Source: Siphonodentalium dalli (taxonomy: Eukaryota; Mollusca; Scaphopoda; Gadilida; Siphonodentaliidae). Taken from it: a DNA stretch of 64,000 bases. Positions 1 through 10,616 of the stretch are shown piece after piece; position 1 is the stretch's first letter; each line of letters starts with the position of its first letter. The notes beneath the pieces are model-generated. The model did not search any database. It was not told where the DNA came from and was given only the letters and a program-made list of their open reading frames with translations. The translations under genes and the position numbers were made by a program. Location: contig CP136061.1 in assembly GCA_032622095.1 (NCBI GenBank), positions 87,290,983 through 87,354,982 on the forward strand, given 5' to 3'.

Positions 1-106
1 CTTAACATTTTAATTCTAACTTAACATTTTAATCCTTATATTTCAAGTCTAACTTAACATTTTAACTCTAACTTAATCTTTTAATTCTTACTTATTATCT
101 GCCAGT
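1..106. repeat. Short AT-rich tandem repeat
   Basis: About five degenerate copies of a unit of roughly 20 bp containing CTTAACATTTTAATTC run from the window edge. The array probably continues outside the window. No coding potential is visible. Confidence 0.7.
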
Positions 107-450
107 CATACGCGGGGGAGATTCTCAGTTGTCGACTGAATAATGCAACTTCTGCTGTCCAGTCAGTGGCGGGGTTAATATGTGTGGCTTGGGCGAATAT
201 CGGCCTTTCGTTAGACACCAAAAGGAGCCCTCAACGTGCTGTATTCCTCGAGATATCGACCGTTTCGCGCAATTTGAAATTCTGTTCCGCAGATTGTCGT
301 TCTATTCCATATTCCACCCCATCCCGCAGCCCGATCGCAGCGACACCTTTCGTTACAATTATTATAGAAGTGCAGGCGCGTTATTAGGGTCACAATCACA
401 ACTTCCAGAATCCATTTTATGTTTGTTTTAATTTTTGCCTTTCAAAACCT

Positions 451-660
451 AATTAAGTCTTCGAAGACTTGTTTTGAAGACTTATTTTAATCTTAGAAGA
501 CTAAATGAGTGATCAAAATTAGTCTTCAAAGACTTTAAAAACTTTTAAAAAAGTGTTCGAAGTCTAAAATAGTCTTCAAAATAAGTCTTCAAAATGAGTC
601 TTCAGAGTCTGAAATAAATCGACAAAAAGAGCCTTTGATGACCCAAAAAAGTCTTCCAAG
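451..660. repeat. GAAGAC/GTCTTC foldback repeat
   Basis: GAAGAC and its complement GTCTTC occur more than ten times in about 200 bp. The left half carries mainly GAAGACTT and the right half mainly AAGTCTTC, so the region is an imperfect palindrome centred near 530. It is probably a decayed foldback element. Confidence 0.6.
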
Positions 661-920
661 GATACGAAAAGAGAGGTATATGTATGAGCTATATTTGAAA
701 ATCTTGAAATGGGAACTCTAGGAATTATTGAAGTCATTTGTCTGAAATGACAAAGAAAAGGGATAATAGATTTATGAAGATGCTATTTCCATGATGTGTA
801 GAATTTAATTATGTTTGAATTAATACATATACATGTATAACAGCTAGAACTCATTCTTCTTGTGTTACAGCTGGTGCAGTAACCTGGAATAGAACAAACA
901 ATTTTCATGGGTGTGAAGCA

Positions 921-1070
921 TATATATAGAGGATCTACAACGAGTTCTCAGTTTATAGTGGAATTCACAAAATGAGTCCAATAAATTAGGAAAGACTCGT
1001 CCCAGACCTAATTTACTGGACGAGTTTTGTTAACTCTGTTATAAACTGGGACGAGTTGTAGATTCTATTT
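921..1070. mobile_element. MITE-like foldback, ~150 bp
   Basis: The ends are inverted copies: GAGGATCTACAACGAGTT on the left and AACTGGGACGAGTTGTAG on the right, with CAGTTTATA/TATAAACTG inside them. A half copy of the same element lies at 62219-62293. There is no open reading frame, so it is a non-autonomous element. Confidence 0.7.
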
Positions 1071-1179
1071 ATTACATGATCCAAAACCTCGACAAAACAT
1101 ACATAAATCAACAAATGGGATGCGAAACTAACATCGGCTTCTATATAAGACCTGCGATGGAGTTTCATGTAACTAAACG

Positions 1180-1570
1180 AAGATGTATAACTCTAGAATG
1201 GAAAATCCGAACAAAACAATGGAACCCTCTTTTTAATGTCCTCATAGTAGTGAACATCCAGACCAAATTTCATTGAGATCCCAGCACAACTGTTGAAGTT
1301 ACGACATGAACAGACACCAGACAGACCAAAAATCCAACATTTCAAGATAAACAAAGATGAATAACTCTAGAATGGAAAATCCGAACAAAACAATGTAACC
1401 CTCTATTGAATGCCCTCATAATAATAAACAGCAATACAAAATTTCATTAAGATCCGAGCACTACTGTTCAAGTTATGACATGAACAGACATCGGATGGAC
1501 GCACGCATGAATGGACGGACAGGTGCAAAACAGTATACCCCCCTATTTAAAAAAAAAAGGGGGTATAATT
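1180..1570. mobile_element. Pearl/Helentron-like element fragment with 3' hairpin
   Basis: Two tandem units of about 176 bp begin near 1181 and 1357 and share TAACTCTAGAATGGAAAATC. They are followed by a GGACGGAC-rich stretch and a terminal hairpin, TATACCCCCC, A-rich loop, GGGGGTATA (about 1533-1568). The same order of tandem units, ACGG repeat and TATACCCCC hairpin recurs at 9060-9755, which suggests a defined 3' end. The link to bivalve pearl elements is inferred from architecture. Confidence 0.55.
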
Positions 1571-3178
1571 ATGAGTGTGATATTATACACAAAACACTGC
1601 ATGTGTGAGTCAAGCGTTTATTTATATACAGCACGTAAATAGTGAGCAATATGCAAAACATTCAACATTTTTTTAGCAGATTGATTCACAGTGAGTGACC
1701 CATTCAACACCAAAATTTTTAAAGGCAATGATTAGCAAATGCTATACCGGTACATGTATGTTCTAAACAACTTGGTGACATTTCTAAGTGGGTCTCCACA
1801 ATGTAAATTTTTTTTTTGCTTATCACATATTTTTTACGTACTGTTTGTTTACATAACATGTTGTTTGTTTACATAACACAGAGTACTAGTATGACAATAA
1901 CATGCAATCAACCCAATATTTATGATTGGTATAAGAAAAATATTTGTTTATACTATAACATTCTTTCTAATTATGGCCCCCATATCATCAGATTCCAACA
2001 ACAACAAGATTTTTTTAAATGCCTTTTCAGTTGTCAGAATCGATTAATTGTTCAAATATATCAATACTAACCATAGTCAACTATAGCATAAAATCGACAA
2101 AAACCTGTATTTTATCAAGTTTTTGTTCAATGAATATTGCCAGTTTGTCAAATATCTGACAAAAAAACCCACTTAATTTTAGAGTTATCCATCTTTTTCA
2201 GCAATTTGGTCAGAGAAAGTATTCTCGTCTGCTGTTTACTGGGCCACCTAAAATTAAAATAATAGACTTATAAAAATTTATATCTGATCACGCTGAGCTT
2301 TGATGGGTGGGTTCCTCGACCCGGATCAAATATTTTTTACCTCCGCAGCAGTCCGAAGTCAAGGAAATAGTAATCTGCGAGGGTTAATTCAGATTGAGTA
2401 CCTTTAACAGATGTGACTGTTTTATGCATCGATAACGACATTGATTGCTTATTAATTACAACAATCTGCATAAATACGTTTTATGGAGAAAATATATTAG
2501 AAACACTAAAATAGTAAATCTACCCAGGTGATACTTAATATGTCTGGACATCATCTGCTCTTTAAACGGAAAATTTTGTGTGTTAAAATATTTATACCAT
2601 AGTAAAACTACATCGTAGTTAGGAAAATAGTTCTTATGTAACATTCATTTAAAATTGAAGTTGTCATAATTTCAATTAGTTATGAGGAAAATTGCTTGCA
2701 TTTCATTCAAATGTAGCTTGCTAGTGTTATATGATCTTGGACAAATATGAATGGGAATATCAAGTGACTGATGGCTTAGAAACAGGTTGACATCATGATG
2801 TAAATGTTCACATCACTATGCGTGAAGCAAATTCCTTATTGCGCTGTGTGTGTATCTGTGATGAGAATATACATCCCAAGCCCCGAATGCAGATTTTTTC
2901 GGATATCATTTGTTTTCAAAATCATTTCTAAGACAAATTACAGCTTCAAAATGAATTGAAACAATCAGATTCATATAGTAGTGCATGCTATAGCCTCATA
3001 CAAGTGAGGGGGCTCTATAATTAAAATTTTTGCCCATAATTTCTCCCTTTAACAGTTGAAACCATGGGGTGGGTCTGGTTTTGGTAGAGGAAAAAAATTG
3101 CAGTGAAAAAAAATCCATTCTCATCTTTTCTCATAGTTGATCATGGCTTTTTAAATTTATTATACATAGAGGATACCT
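1571..3178. other. No gene seen; one dispersed repeat
   Basis: This AT-rich stretch shows no convincing exon on either strand. Its only identified feature is the dispersed repeat at 2283-2420. Confidence 0.6.
2283..2420 (+). repeat. Dispersed repeat, second copy at 33995-34130
   Basis: It shares GAGCTTTGATGGGTGNGTTCC, CGANTCAAATATT and later GGTTAATTCAGATTG-like blocks with 33995-34130 in the same orientation. The element class is unknown. Confidence 0.6.
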
Positions 3179-3311
3179 GTGTGTTTTGAGTGAATACCGG
3201 AAGTATCTATATGAGTGGTCACAGTGAGATACTGGAATCATCACAAGTGATGATTCCAGTATCTCACTGTGACCATGTATGAGGTAATTCCGGTATTCAC
3301 TCATAACACAA
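3179..3311. repeat. Near-perfect 130-bp palindrome
   Basis: TGTGTTTTGAGTGAATACCG at the left is matched by the inverted CGGTATTCACTCATAACACA at the right. The centre near 3243 (ATCATCACAAGTGATGAT) is almost loop-free. It lies just downstream of the stop codon of the minus-strand gene, so it may be transcribed in its 3' UTR or flank. Confidence 0.8.
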
Positions 3312-3321
3312 AGGTTTTCTT

Positions 3322-3327
3322 TTTATT
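3322..3327 (-). terminator. Candidate polyadenylation signal of the minus-strand gene
   Basis: TTTATT on the plus strand reads AATAAA on the minus strand, about 325 bp downstream of the stop codon at 3652-3654. It is the only good signal I noticed at a plausible 3' UTR distance. In AT-rich DNA such a hexamer can arise by chance. Confidence 0.3.
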
Positions 3328-3651
3328 ATATTATATACAGAAAGACCACGTGGTTCAATAAAATACTGTCGATAACTCAGAATACACATGCTTCAAATGT
3401 GTGTAATCTATCTTCTGTTGACCCAATATTCTTTGCCGATTGAGTTAATACATATGTCATTTACGTTACCATTGACTTATTGGCCACCTTTCTACTTATT
3501 GGCCGACTTTTTCACTTATTGGCTTTTGTTACTTATGATGCAGGTAGCGTTCTACTTATTGCAGCCGATAACCTATAGCTAATTAATGATGGTGTTTATG
3601 TAAATGTACCTTCTGCCGCAGTCCATCTGTTATTGTCAAGACTTGGTTTTT

Positions 3652-3867
3652 TCATTGTTTTTCTTTTCTTAGCCCAAGACCTGAGCTAATGCTCAGCTCT
3701 TCCTGGCTGAACAGAATGTCAATGTGTTGGTTGAATAAGTATCCTGCTGGATCAGATTTGCTACTCGCAGCAGCTTGTGCCTTGGACAGGGTTGTAATAT
3801 GCACCAAAAGATCCACAAATCTCTCTGGATGGTTGGCGTCCACCAACAATTGTCCCAAGACAATAGT
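3652..3867 (-). CDS. Terminal exon of an unrecognised coiled-coil protein gene
   Basis: Last visible exon of the minus-strand gene, 71 codons plus a TGA stop at 3652-3654. The acceptor reads CTATTCTCTTTTAG and the exon begins ACTATTGTC in phase 0, matching the phase-0 end of exon 7122-7195. The protein reads TIVLGQLLVDANHPERF at its start and ISSGLGLRKEKQ at its end. It is helix-rich with regularly spaced leucines (LGQLL, FVDLLV, ILFSQEEL) and has no signal peptide or membrane segment. I do not recognise the family. The opposite strand is also open with a pyrimidine-rich AG near 3672, but no partner exons fit there. Confidence is good that this is an exon, low on function. Confidence 0.65.
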   Translation of the reverse strand, partial: TIVLGQLLVDANHPERFVDLLVHITTLSKAQAAASSKSDPAGYLFNQHIDILFSQEELSISSGLGLRKEKQ

Positions 3868-3912
3868 CTAAAAGAGAATAGAAACATATAACGATGTATT
3901 AGGATGATCAAT

Positions 3913-5868
3913 TTTTATGTTTACCCATACCATAGTATGGTAAACATAGTGTCGTTGCCCGGATTGACCACTCGTCGTTCGTCCGTCCGTCTGTATGTCT
4001 GTCCGTAGACACTTTACGAGTAATGCGATAACTCAAACATTTTCTATCCGATCGAAACCAAATTTTGTATATGGGTTTCTCAGCCCAAAATACAGATCGA
4101 GTTCGAATTTGGGTTTGATCCGAGATTTTGTTACAGAGTTATGGCCCTTTTTCAACTTAGAATTCACGCATTCTGCCATAACTCAAACATTTTTTGATTG
4201 GAACCAAATTTGGTATGTGAGTTTCACAGCCAAAAATACAGATCGAGTTCGAATATGGGTTTGATCCGATTAATTTGAAAGGAGTTATGACCCTTTTTCG
4301 AAAAACAAATTGAAAAAAAAAGATTTTAAAAAAAATTTATTTTCAACTTTTATAATACCGGGTAATAATAAAAAAAATGTCATTGACATTGTCATTTGTT
4401 TTCATTTAGATATTGATGATTATGATAAAAGTTGATAAAAAGATTTCCAATGTGTCCCTTTAATTTTTTTAAATAATAAAAAAAAAAAAATTTAAGTTAA
4501 AGGGGTACTGTACGCCATTTTCAATAAATTCCCGGTGATAACAACGATCTATTATCGATACTATATAGAAATATAAGTAATTTGAGTCGAAGATGTATTC
4601 TGTAAACGCTCAGGTTAATAGGCTATCTTAAAATTTAATAATTTAAAAGTTAATAATTTAATATAAATTGATTTTATGGCTCCAGCCATAAAATGGCGTC
4701 TCTTAAAATTCGAATTTCCGTGTACAAAACGTAATCAAATTATAATTGAGGGATACTGGATTAGGAAAACAATTGCACACACGATCGTTTGAAACATTAT
4801 GCTTATACGGGGAGAAAACCCAAGCCACTCATTGACTAGTGACGGTACACTAACTTAAATGAGTATATGGGACTACTAAGCATATAATATAATGTTTATT
4901 TGATTCATTTGGTTGAAAACTTTACAAAAATTACTCGACAACGACAATTTGTATTTTTGCATTCCGGTAAATTTGCCATCCGTAACAATACTTCGTACTC
5001 AACAGACTTTCAAAAAATGGAAAAGTTGTTACCTTATTCTCCGACTCGGGGATTATAGAAACCAACAACAACATCTTGGGTACAGTACCCCTTTAAATGT
5101 TTTTTTAAAACTAACACCATTATAACTCTGGCAAGGGTACCCCGAATCACCACACCAAATTTGATTAAATCGGTCCAAAATCTTGTGTTATGTACTGGTA
5201 AATCTGTTAAATCCCATTCACCAATTGCCTTTGGACTACTTAGCTATTGATAAGGCTATATTATTTTCTGATGTCTCTTATGCCAATGTGCAAATAATCT
5301 GATAAAGAAGGCTATGGTATCTAATTTAAAATAAAGATTCAACAATAAACATCACATGATATTAACAGTAGACTTGGACATCTGTGCTGCAGAGTTATAT
5401 CTTCAGATGGTCTGATATCATTATAATTGTTATTGGTTTAATAGAGAGGTCAGTGTTCAACATAAACAATTCCTGTGATATTTTGACAGCTCTGTTATAT
5501 AATTGATATTAATGGGTCAGTGGTGAGGTTGCTTATCTGTATACTAGGACACATTATTATTGTAAACTTAAATTGGACTCTCTTAACCCAAGTATTCCAT
5601 GTCCAGGTCACACCTACACATTTAACCCATGGGCTTGCTGGCTATGGCGGTTTAGCATTAAAGATCCTGTACCAGTGCATTCTCTTATATAAATGCCAGT
5701 GACCCATAAATTCCAATAATTTGTGTTATGTACATTTGTCTATAATAGTACATAACAGTATACTCTATAATTCAACACCAAAACTCTCATTTATCCGATC
5801 ATATTAAATTTTTATCGCCAAGGGATGGGTTAACATCTGCCGATCGTGATCGGCCTCTCGTTATAAGC
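3913..5868. repeat. Left arm of giant intronic inverted repeat
   Basis: The arm starts with TTTTTATGTTTACCCATACC, the inverse of the right-arm end GGGTAAACATAAAAA at 10345. The next sequence (GGTAAACATAGTGTCGTTG, a GTCC/GTCT-rich stretch, GCGATAACTCAAACATTTTC) also has inverted counterparts between 10240 and 10330. The inner end is GCCGATCGTGATCGGCCTCTC, paired with 7731-7752. A segment of about 150 bp (4020-4270) is duplicated only in this arm, and a TTAA-flanked insertion (4501-5092) is also private to it. Confidence 0.8.
4501..5092. mobile_element. TTAA-flanked MITE, AGGGGTACTGTAC family
   Basis: The element runs from AGGGGTACTGTACGCC to GGGTACAGTACCCCT between TTAA at 4497-4500 and TTAA at 5093-5096. 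The right arm of the giant inverted repeat (around 10005-10030) lacks it, giving an unoccupied site. A second family member with the same ends lies at 57278-57623. There is no long open frame, so it is non-autonomous. TTAA target choice is typical of piggyBac-type transposases; assignment to that group is inference. Confidence 0.8.
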
Positions 5869-6865
5869 TCGTTTTGAAAAAAAAACATATTGAAAATGTA
5901 TGTTATTAGTATGTCTGTCTGTTTGTTTGTCTTTTTTTGTTTCTGGATGATAACTTTAGTAAGTCTGAACTGAGTCTGAACTTACAGCCCTGGGAATTAG
6001 CCTAGGTCTTAAGCAGAGACAACATCAGTTTGCCTAGGCAATATTTAGGCAATAATATTGCCTAGGTAAAATACGTTCATTATGTTACTAACTTTCATGC
6101 TGTCAATCAAAATTAAAACCTCTTTACTAGTGTCCAAACTGACTACCTTTCACTCTTCTTTACATACCGGTATATTATTCTGCAATATCATCTATACAGT
6201 GACATTGACTTAATTTGACTACAAGGACACTGTTCGGGAGACGGTTGGGAAATTGTACATATATGTTGAGTAGTGGCCTGGAAAAAGTGTTTCCCAATTT
6301 AAGTAAGAATTTAGTGTTGAAATTGTCCACAATGTCTTATATAACTAATCATAGTAATCATAATAAAAGGTCGCCTCGAAATGATGCTTTTTAGTATGGA
6401 TAACTTTTTCAAATTTCATTGGACCATGACCAAATTCAAACTTGGCCTTTGTCTTCAGAAATAAGAACCATGTACCAAATATCAAGAGATGCAGTTGAAT
6501 TGAAAAACACTCAGATAACTAAAAGTAACTCCTCAGTTTGTTTTTATTTGGATATCTTTTATCAAATTTGACAATCTAAATCACCTAGAGGTAGAGCTCA
6601 TTTTAAACCGAAACGCAGTTTAATTGTTAGCTACCGTAGCTGAGTCAAATACACATATATGTACATGTAAAACTTGACAACATTAAAGAGGGTTGCTCTT
6701 TTATGCATGCATATCATGTTCCTATATCGTGATAGGCATGGGCACGATATGATACAGGCATTGTTTTAAAGTGTACCCCAATACAATGAAATCATGATCA
6801 GAATCATTACAGGCCTATTTCAGACTAACAAAATTTTCCTCAACATCACACTGAAGTTGACTGAA

Positions 6866-7002
6866 CCACAGGAGCTTGGAATTTGGTCAAAACCCATCTT
6901 TTATTGGCGGAACCACCACCCGGGACCAAACGTGACCTTTGGTCCCAGGTGGTGGTTCCGCCAATAAAAGAGGGGTTTTGACCAAATTCCAAGCTCCTGT
7001 GA
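6866..7002. repeat. Foldback element, ~137 bp
   Basis: CACAGGAGCTTGGAATTTGG at the left is matched by the inverted CCAAATTCCAAGCTCCTGTG at the right. The pairing continues through TTTTATTGGCGGAACCACC to a centre near GGGACCAAACGTGACC. It lies within about 120 bp of the 3' side of exon 7122-7195, in the downstream intron. Confidence 0.8.
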
Positions 7003-7121
7003 TTTTATCAAATTAGTAGGACAAAACATAATAAATTTGATCAGACTAAGTTTTTGAATTTTTCACCAACAAGTTCACAATATGTCTTGAATAAGTAGCT
7101 TTTCTCTGAAGAATAATTTAC

Positions 7122-7195
7122 CTGTTTAGAAGGCTTTCCAAGCAAAGCAATTCCCAATTCCCTTCCAGTATATGTCAATTGACGCTGTTGACTGG
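7122..7195 (-). CDS. Internal exon (74 nt) of the minus-strand coiled-coil gene
   Basis: The acceptor reads TTTTCTTCATAG before CCAGTC, and the donor reads AAACAG followed by GTAAAT. Two bases complete a codon begun in exon 10539-10616, then 24 codons follow and the exon ends in phase 0, exactly as exon 3652-3867 requires. The peptide is SQQRQLTYTGRELGI followed by ALLGKPSKQ. It is the only exon inside the loop of the giant inverted repeat. As 74 is not a multiple of three, skipping it would shift the frame of the terminal exon. The family is not recognised. Confidence 0.7.
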
Positions 7196-7377
7196 CTATG
7201 AAGAAAATAAAAAATTCATGTTTGAATAAATAAAATTTAATGTGGGCGATTGATCCAAATGTGAAATCTAAGATGGTCACTGGAGGCCATGTTTTTATCA
7301 AATATGGGGAAAAATCTGTGGTTCTCATCTAGAGGTCATACCTGAGATCTATTTAAAAAAGAGATGTTGATTTGCTT

Positions 7378-7447
7378 GCGTTCCATAGAGTATGGATGCA
7401 AGTTGGTCGACCAACTTGCATCGACCAACTTGCATCCATACTCTATG
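7378..7447. repeat. Short palindrome
   Basis: AGAGTATGGATGCAAGTTGG is followed by its inverse CCAACTTGCATCCATACTCT, with TCGACCAACTTGCA repeated at the centre. It is intronic. Confidence 0.8.
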
Positions 7448-8365
7448 AAACAAAATCAACATCCATTACTTATATTTACACTTAATCAAGTCAACTGGCA
7501 GACTAAAAGAGTTTTAAGCGCCCATTTCCAACATTATTATCGTGGCTCGGTGCAAGTTGGGGTCAGCACGCGACGTCATGTGACATAATTTCAACCAACC
7601 AATATCCTGCATTTATATTCCACAATACAAATGTATGTGTGAGTGTAAATATATAAAAATTGGTGATGATTGGAAGAGGAATGTGGCCTGTAGGATGTGA
7701 TGATGGTATTCAGTTATCCAAAAAAAGAGAGGCCGATCACGATCGGCATATGTTAACCCATCCCTTGGCGATAGGAAATTACTATGATCGGAATCATAAA
7801 TGAGAGTTTTGGTGTTGAATTATAGAGTATACTGTTATGTACTATTATAGACAAATGTCCATAACAAAAAACTTATTGGAATTTATGGGTCACTCACATT
7901 TATATAAGAGAATGCACTGGTACAGCTAAACCACCACAGCCTTGGGTTAAATGTGATAGGTGGCCTGGACATGGAATACTTGGGTTAAGAGAGTCCAAAT
8001 TAAGTTTACAATAATAATGTATCAAATTCTACCAACAATATAATATACAGATGAGCCACCTGACTGCTGACCCATTAATATCAATTATATGGCAGAGCTG
8101 TCAACAAATCACAAGAATTGTTTATGTTGAACACTGACCTCTCTATTAAACCAATAACAATTATAATGACTTCAGCCCATCTGAAGATATCACTCTGCAG
8201 CACAGATGTCCAAGTCTAATGTTAATACCATGTGATGTTTATTGCTTTCTTTATCAGATTATTTGCACATCAATTGGCATATAAAGAGACATCAGAAAAT
8301 AATATAACCTTATCAATAGCTAAGTAGTTCAAAGGCATGGGTTGGAATTTGTGAATTGGGTTTAA

Positions 8366-9888
8366 CTCTTGCGCTGCCACCCCGCCACACGGACATACTC
8401 CCCAGTGCCAAGCATTCAGGGTGTAAATACAAGTATTTTATGTATATGTGGGTAATGCAATGACTATCGGGTAATTATCGGTGTATTTAGTTTAAAATTT
8501 ACATGTGGGTATATATGACAATGACCTATCACATGCCCCGACGTGGAGACCCATTCAAGGTCAAAGCCTATGGGTCACGTGCCATTGGCGGCCATCTTGG
8601 ATTTGCTTTAATTTATGTTTTTCGGTAATTTTTTTCAATTCATATATGATTAAATGTTTGTTTTTTGTTCTATTGTTCTATCCCATTAATTAATGCTTCA
8701 CCAGTTAATCATATTCCGGCTACTATTCCGTATTTTTCACCGACCTCATTCCGACAGAATTTTTGGACGCTAAACTGATCAGCAGAAAGGAGGCCGCCAA
8801 GTCAATTATGATGTCTATTTTCCACTCATATATCGCATCCCATGCACCAAAAGTTAATTTGCCAATGGTATATTCTGGCTCGGACTGTACTCATAGAACT
8901 TCAGGAGTAGCATGACTTTGACTGATCTTTCTTCTAAATTATCAGCGCACACCAGCACTCTACATAAAACAAGTGCACCGCTAGGCGGAGGTAACGCCCC
9001 CGACTGTACAATCAGAGAAACTTTCTGGTTAAGCGCTATAAAAATGCCACATGTTGTTCTATATTAGCTTCAAATTTGGTCTGGTGCCACAAAAATAGAA
9101 GGAAAACTGAATTTTCTAAAAATAAAACTGAATTTTTTAAGTCGAAAAAGGGTCATAACTCTCACAAAAATTATCCGATTGAACCGAAATTTTACCTTGA
9201 CCTGTATTGCGATATTGGTAATACACAAAAAAACGGGTTTTGCAAATAAACAATCCAAAATCAAGTTATCATCTGGAAACCAAAAAAAGTAGCAGAAAAC
9301 TGAATTTTCTAAGTCAAAAAAGGGGCGTAACTCTGGAAAAAATGGGCGGACGAAACCACGGCTATGGGGAAATCTTGTCCCCCCCAGCTGGTCTATTGGC
9401 ATACCAAAGATCAACTGAATTGAATTAGCGAAACCAAAGTTATGAGTTGAAACGTTCGCATGCCACAGAAAACTGAATTTTCTAAGTCCAAAAAGGGGCG
9501 TAACTCTGGAAAAAATGGGCGGACGAAACCGCAGTTATGGGGAAATCTTGTCCCCCCGGCTGGTCTATTAGCATACCAAAGATCAACTGAATTGAGTTAG
9601 CGAAACCAAAGTTATGAGTTGAAACGTTCGTACGGACGGAAGGACGGAAGGACGGACGGACGGAAGGACGGACGGAAGGACGGACGGAAGGACGGACGGA
9701 CGGAGGGCTCCACTATATACCCCCAAATCTCCATCGGAGATCGGGGGCATAATAAATGAACCCCCGTTCTAATGCAACAAAACAATATAATTACGACCCG
9801 TAAACCAGGTGCGCCCCCGAACTCGCATAAATGCGTATTTGGCAGCGACTGGGTAACTCGCATTTATGCGAGCTTGGCATCGAAAGAG
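8366..9888. mobile_element. TTAA-flanked composite insertion
   Basis: The ends are CTCTTGCGCTGCCACC and, inverted, CTCTTTCGATGCCAAGC, next to TTAA at 8362-8365 and 9889-9892. The left arm of the giant inverted repeat (near 5210, TCTGTTAAATCCC) lacks it and shows one TTAA, so this is a filled site against an empty one. No transposase frame is visible. It carries a nested tandem-repeat element at 9060-9755. The 9790-9870 part contains inverted copies of CGCATTTATGCGAG. Confidence 0.65.
9060..9755. mobile_element. Nested pearl/Helentron-like element with ACGG repeats
   Basis: Units of about 173 bp (near 9301 and 9474, with a diverged one near 9105) share CTGAATTTTCTAAGTC, GGGGCGTAACTCTGG and CGTTCG. 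A GGAC/GGAAGG microsatellite follows (about 9630-9705), then a terminal hairpin TATACCCCC to GGGGGCATA (about 9717-9752). The element at 1180-1570 has the same order. From general knowledge, bivalve pearl elements combine a core of about 160-bp repeats with a tetranucleotide microsatellite; the assignment is inference. Confidence 0.6.
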
Positions 9889-10346
9889 TTAAAGTCGCTC
9901 CAAACAAATTTACCAGTACATAACACAAGATTATGGACTGATTTAAACCAAATTTGGTGTGGTGACTCGTGGTACCCTTAGCAGAGTTATAATGGTGTTA
10001 GTTTTTCAAATTTTGTTACTTTAATTTTTTTTTTATAATTATTTAAACAAAAAAAATTTTATTGTATATTATTTATTTATATTCATCTTTTTTTATATAA
10101 ATTGAGCAAGGAAATCAATCTAAATAATTTAAAAAAAAAAAAGGGCCATAACTCAGTTAAATAGTTTGATCTGTATTTTGGGCTGAGAAACTCACATACC
10201 AAATTTCGTTGCGATCAGATAGAAAATATTTGAGTTATCGCACCATGCGTAAAGTGTCTACGTACAGACAGACAGACGCACAGCAAGTGATCAATCCAGA
10301 CAACGACACTATGTTTACCATACTATGGTATGGGTAAACATAAAAA

Positions 10347-10508
10347 CAAAATGTAAAATCCAAGATAGTCATGTATTTTAATGAATTTTCCACCAAAAAA
10401 ATGATTGCTTACATCTATTTAAGCTCATCCGAAATATCCATAGAAATGTTTTGACAAACAGATGAGGAATGTAGCCTGTATGGTGTGCTGAAGGATTTAG
10501 TCTTGCAA
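10347..10508 (+). repeat. Diverged single monomer of the 160-bp satellite
   Basis: It carries AAAATCCAAGATAGTCATG near its start and GTAGCCTGTATGGTGTGCTG then AAGGATTTAGTC at its end, in the order found in the monomers of 13770-17650. It abuts the outer end of the giant inverted repeat. Confidence 0.6.
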
Positions 10509-10538
10509 AAAAAAAATCTAGTTTTCAAATACACCTAC

Positions 10539-10616
10539 TTCCAGTATTTTCATCTGATGAGATTGTTTCTACCCTCTTCTCTGTGACATGTGATTCACCA
10601 TCTGGCTGGTGCAATT
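10539..10616 (-). CDS. Internal exon (78 nt) of the minus-strand coiled-coil gene
   Basis: The acceptor is TCTCACAG before AATTGCACC. The donor chosen is GGAA followed by GTAGGT because it is the one that leaves the single base needed by exon 7122-7195; a GT four bases downstream would break the frame. The exon supplies LHQPDGESHVTEKRV and ETISSDENTG, polar and probably disordered sequence between the coiled coil and the C-terminal helical part. It joins exon 11444-11512 through a split GAA codon. Confidence 0.65.

Larger units (their letters stand above)
5869..7719. other. Loop of giant inverted repeat: intron sequence plus one exon
   Basis: This 1.85-kb segment between the two arms holds the 74-nt exon at 7122-7195, the palindromes at 6866-7002 and 7378-7447, and decayed pieces of 160-bp-type satellite at about 7254-7340 and 7650-7727 (AAATCTAAGATGG and GTGGCCTGTAGGATGTG blocks). 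Apart from the exon I see nothing coding. Confidence 0.6.
7720..10345. repeat. Right arm of giant intronic inverted repeat
   Basis: This is the inverted partner of 3913-5868. For example TTAATAGAGAGGTCAGTG (left, near 5439) matches CACTGACCTCTCTATTAA (near 8138), and TAACACCATTATAACTCTG (left, near 5112) matches its inverse near 9975-9995. The arms show scattered substitutions, so the duplication is not fresh. The arm is longer than its partner mainly because of the TTAA element at 8366-9888. Near 10140-10230 it carries GGGCCATAACTCAG and GAGTTATCG blocks paired with 4020-4150. Confidence 0.8.

Noticed and set aside
3689-3871. Plus-strand exon with a pyrimidine-rich acceptor (TTTTCTTAG near 3672)
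   Set aside because: The minus strand over the same bases joins in phase with exon 7122-7195 and has a more protein-like composition. No plus-strand partner exon was found.
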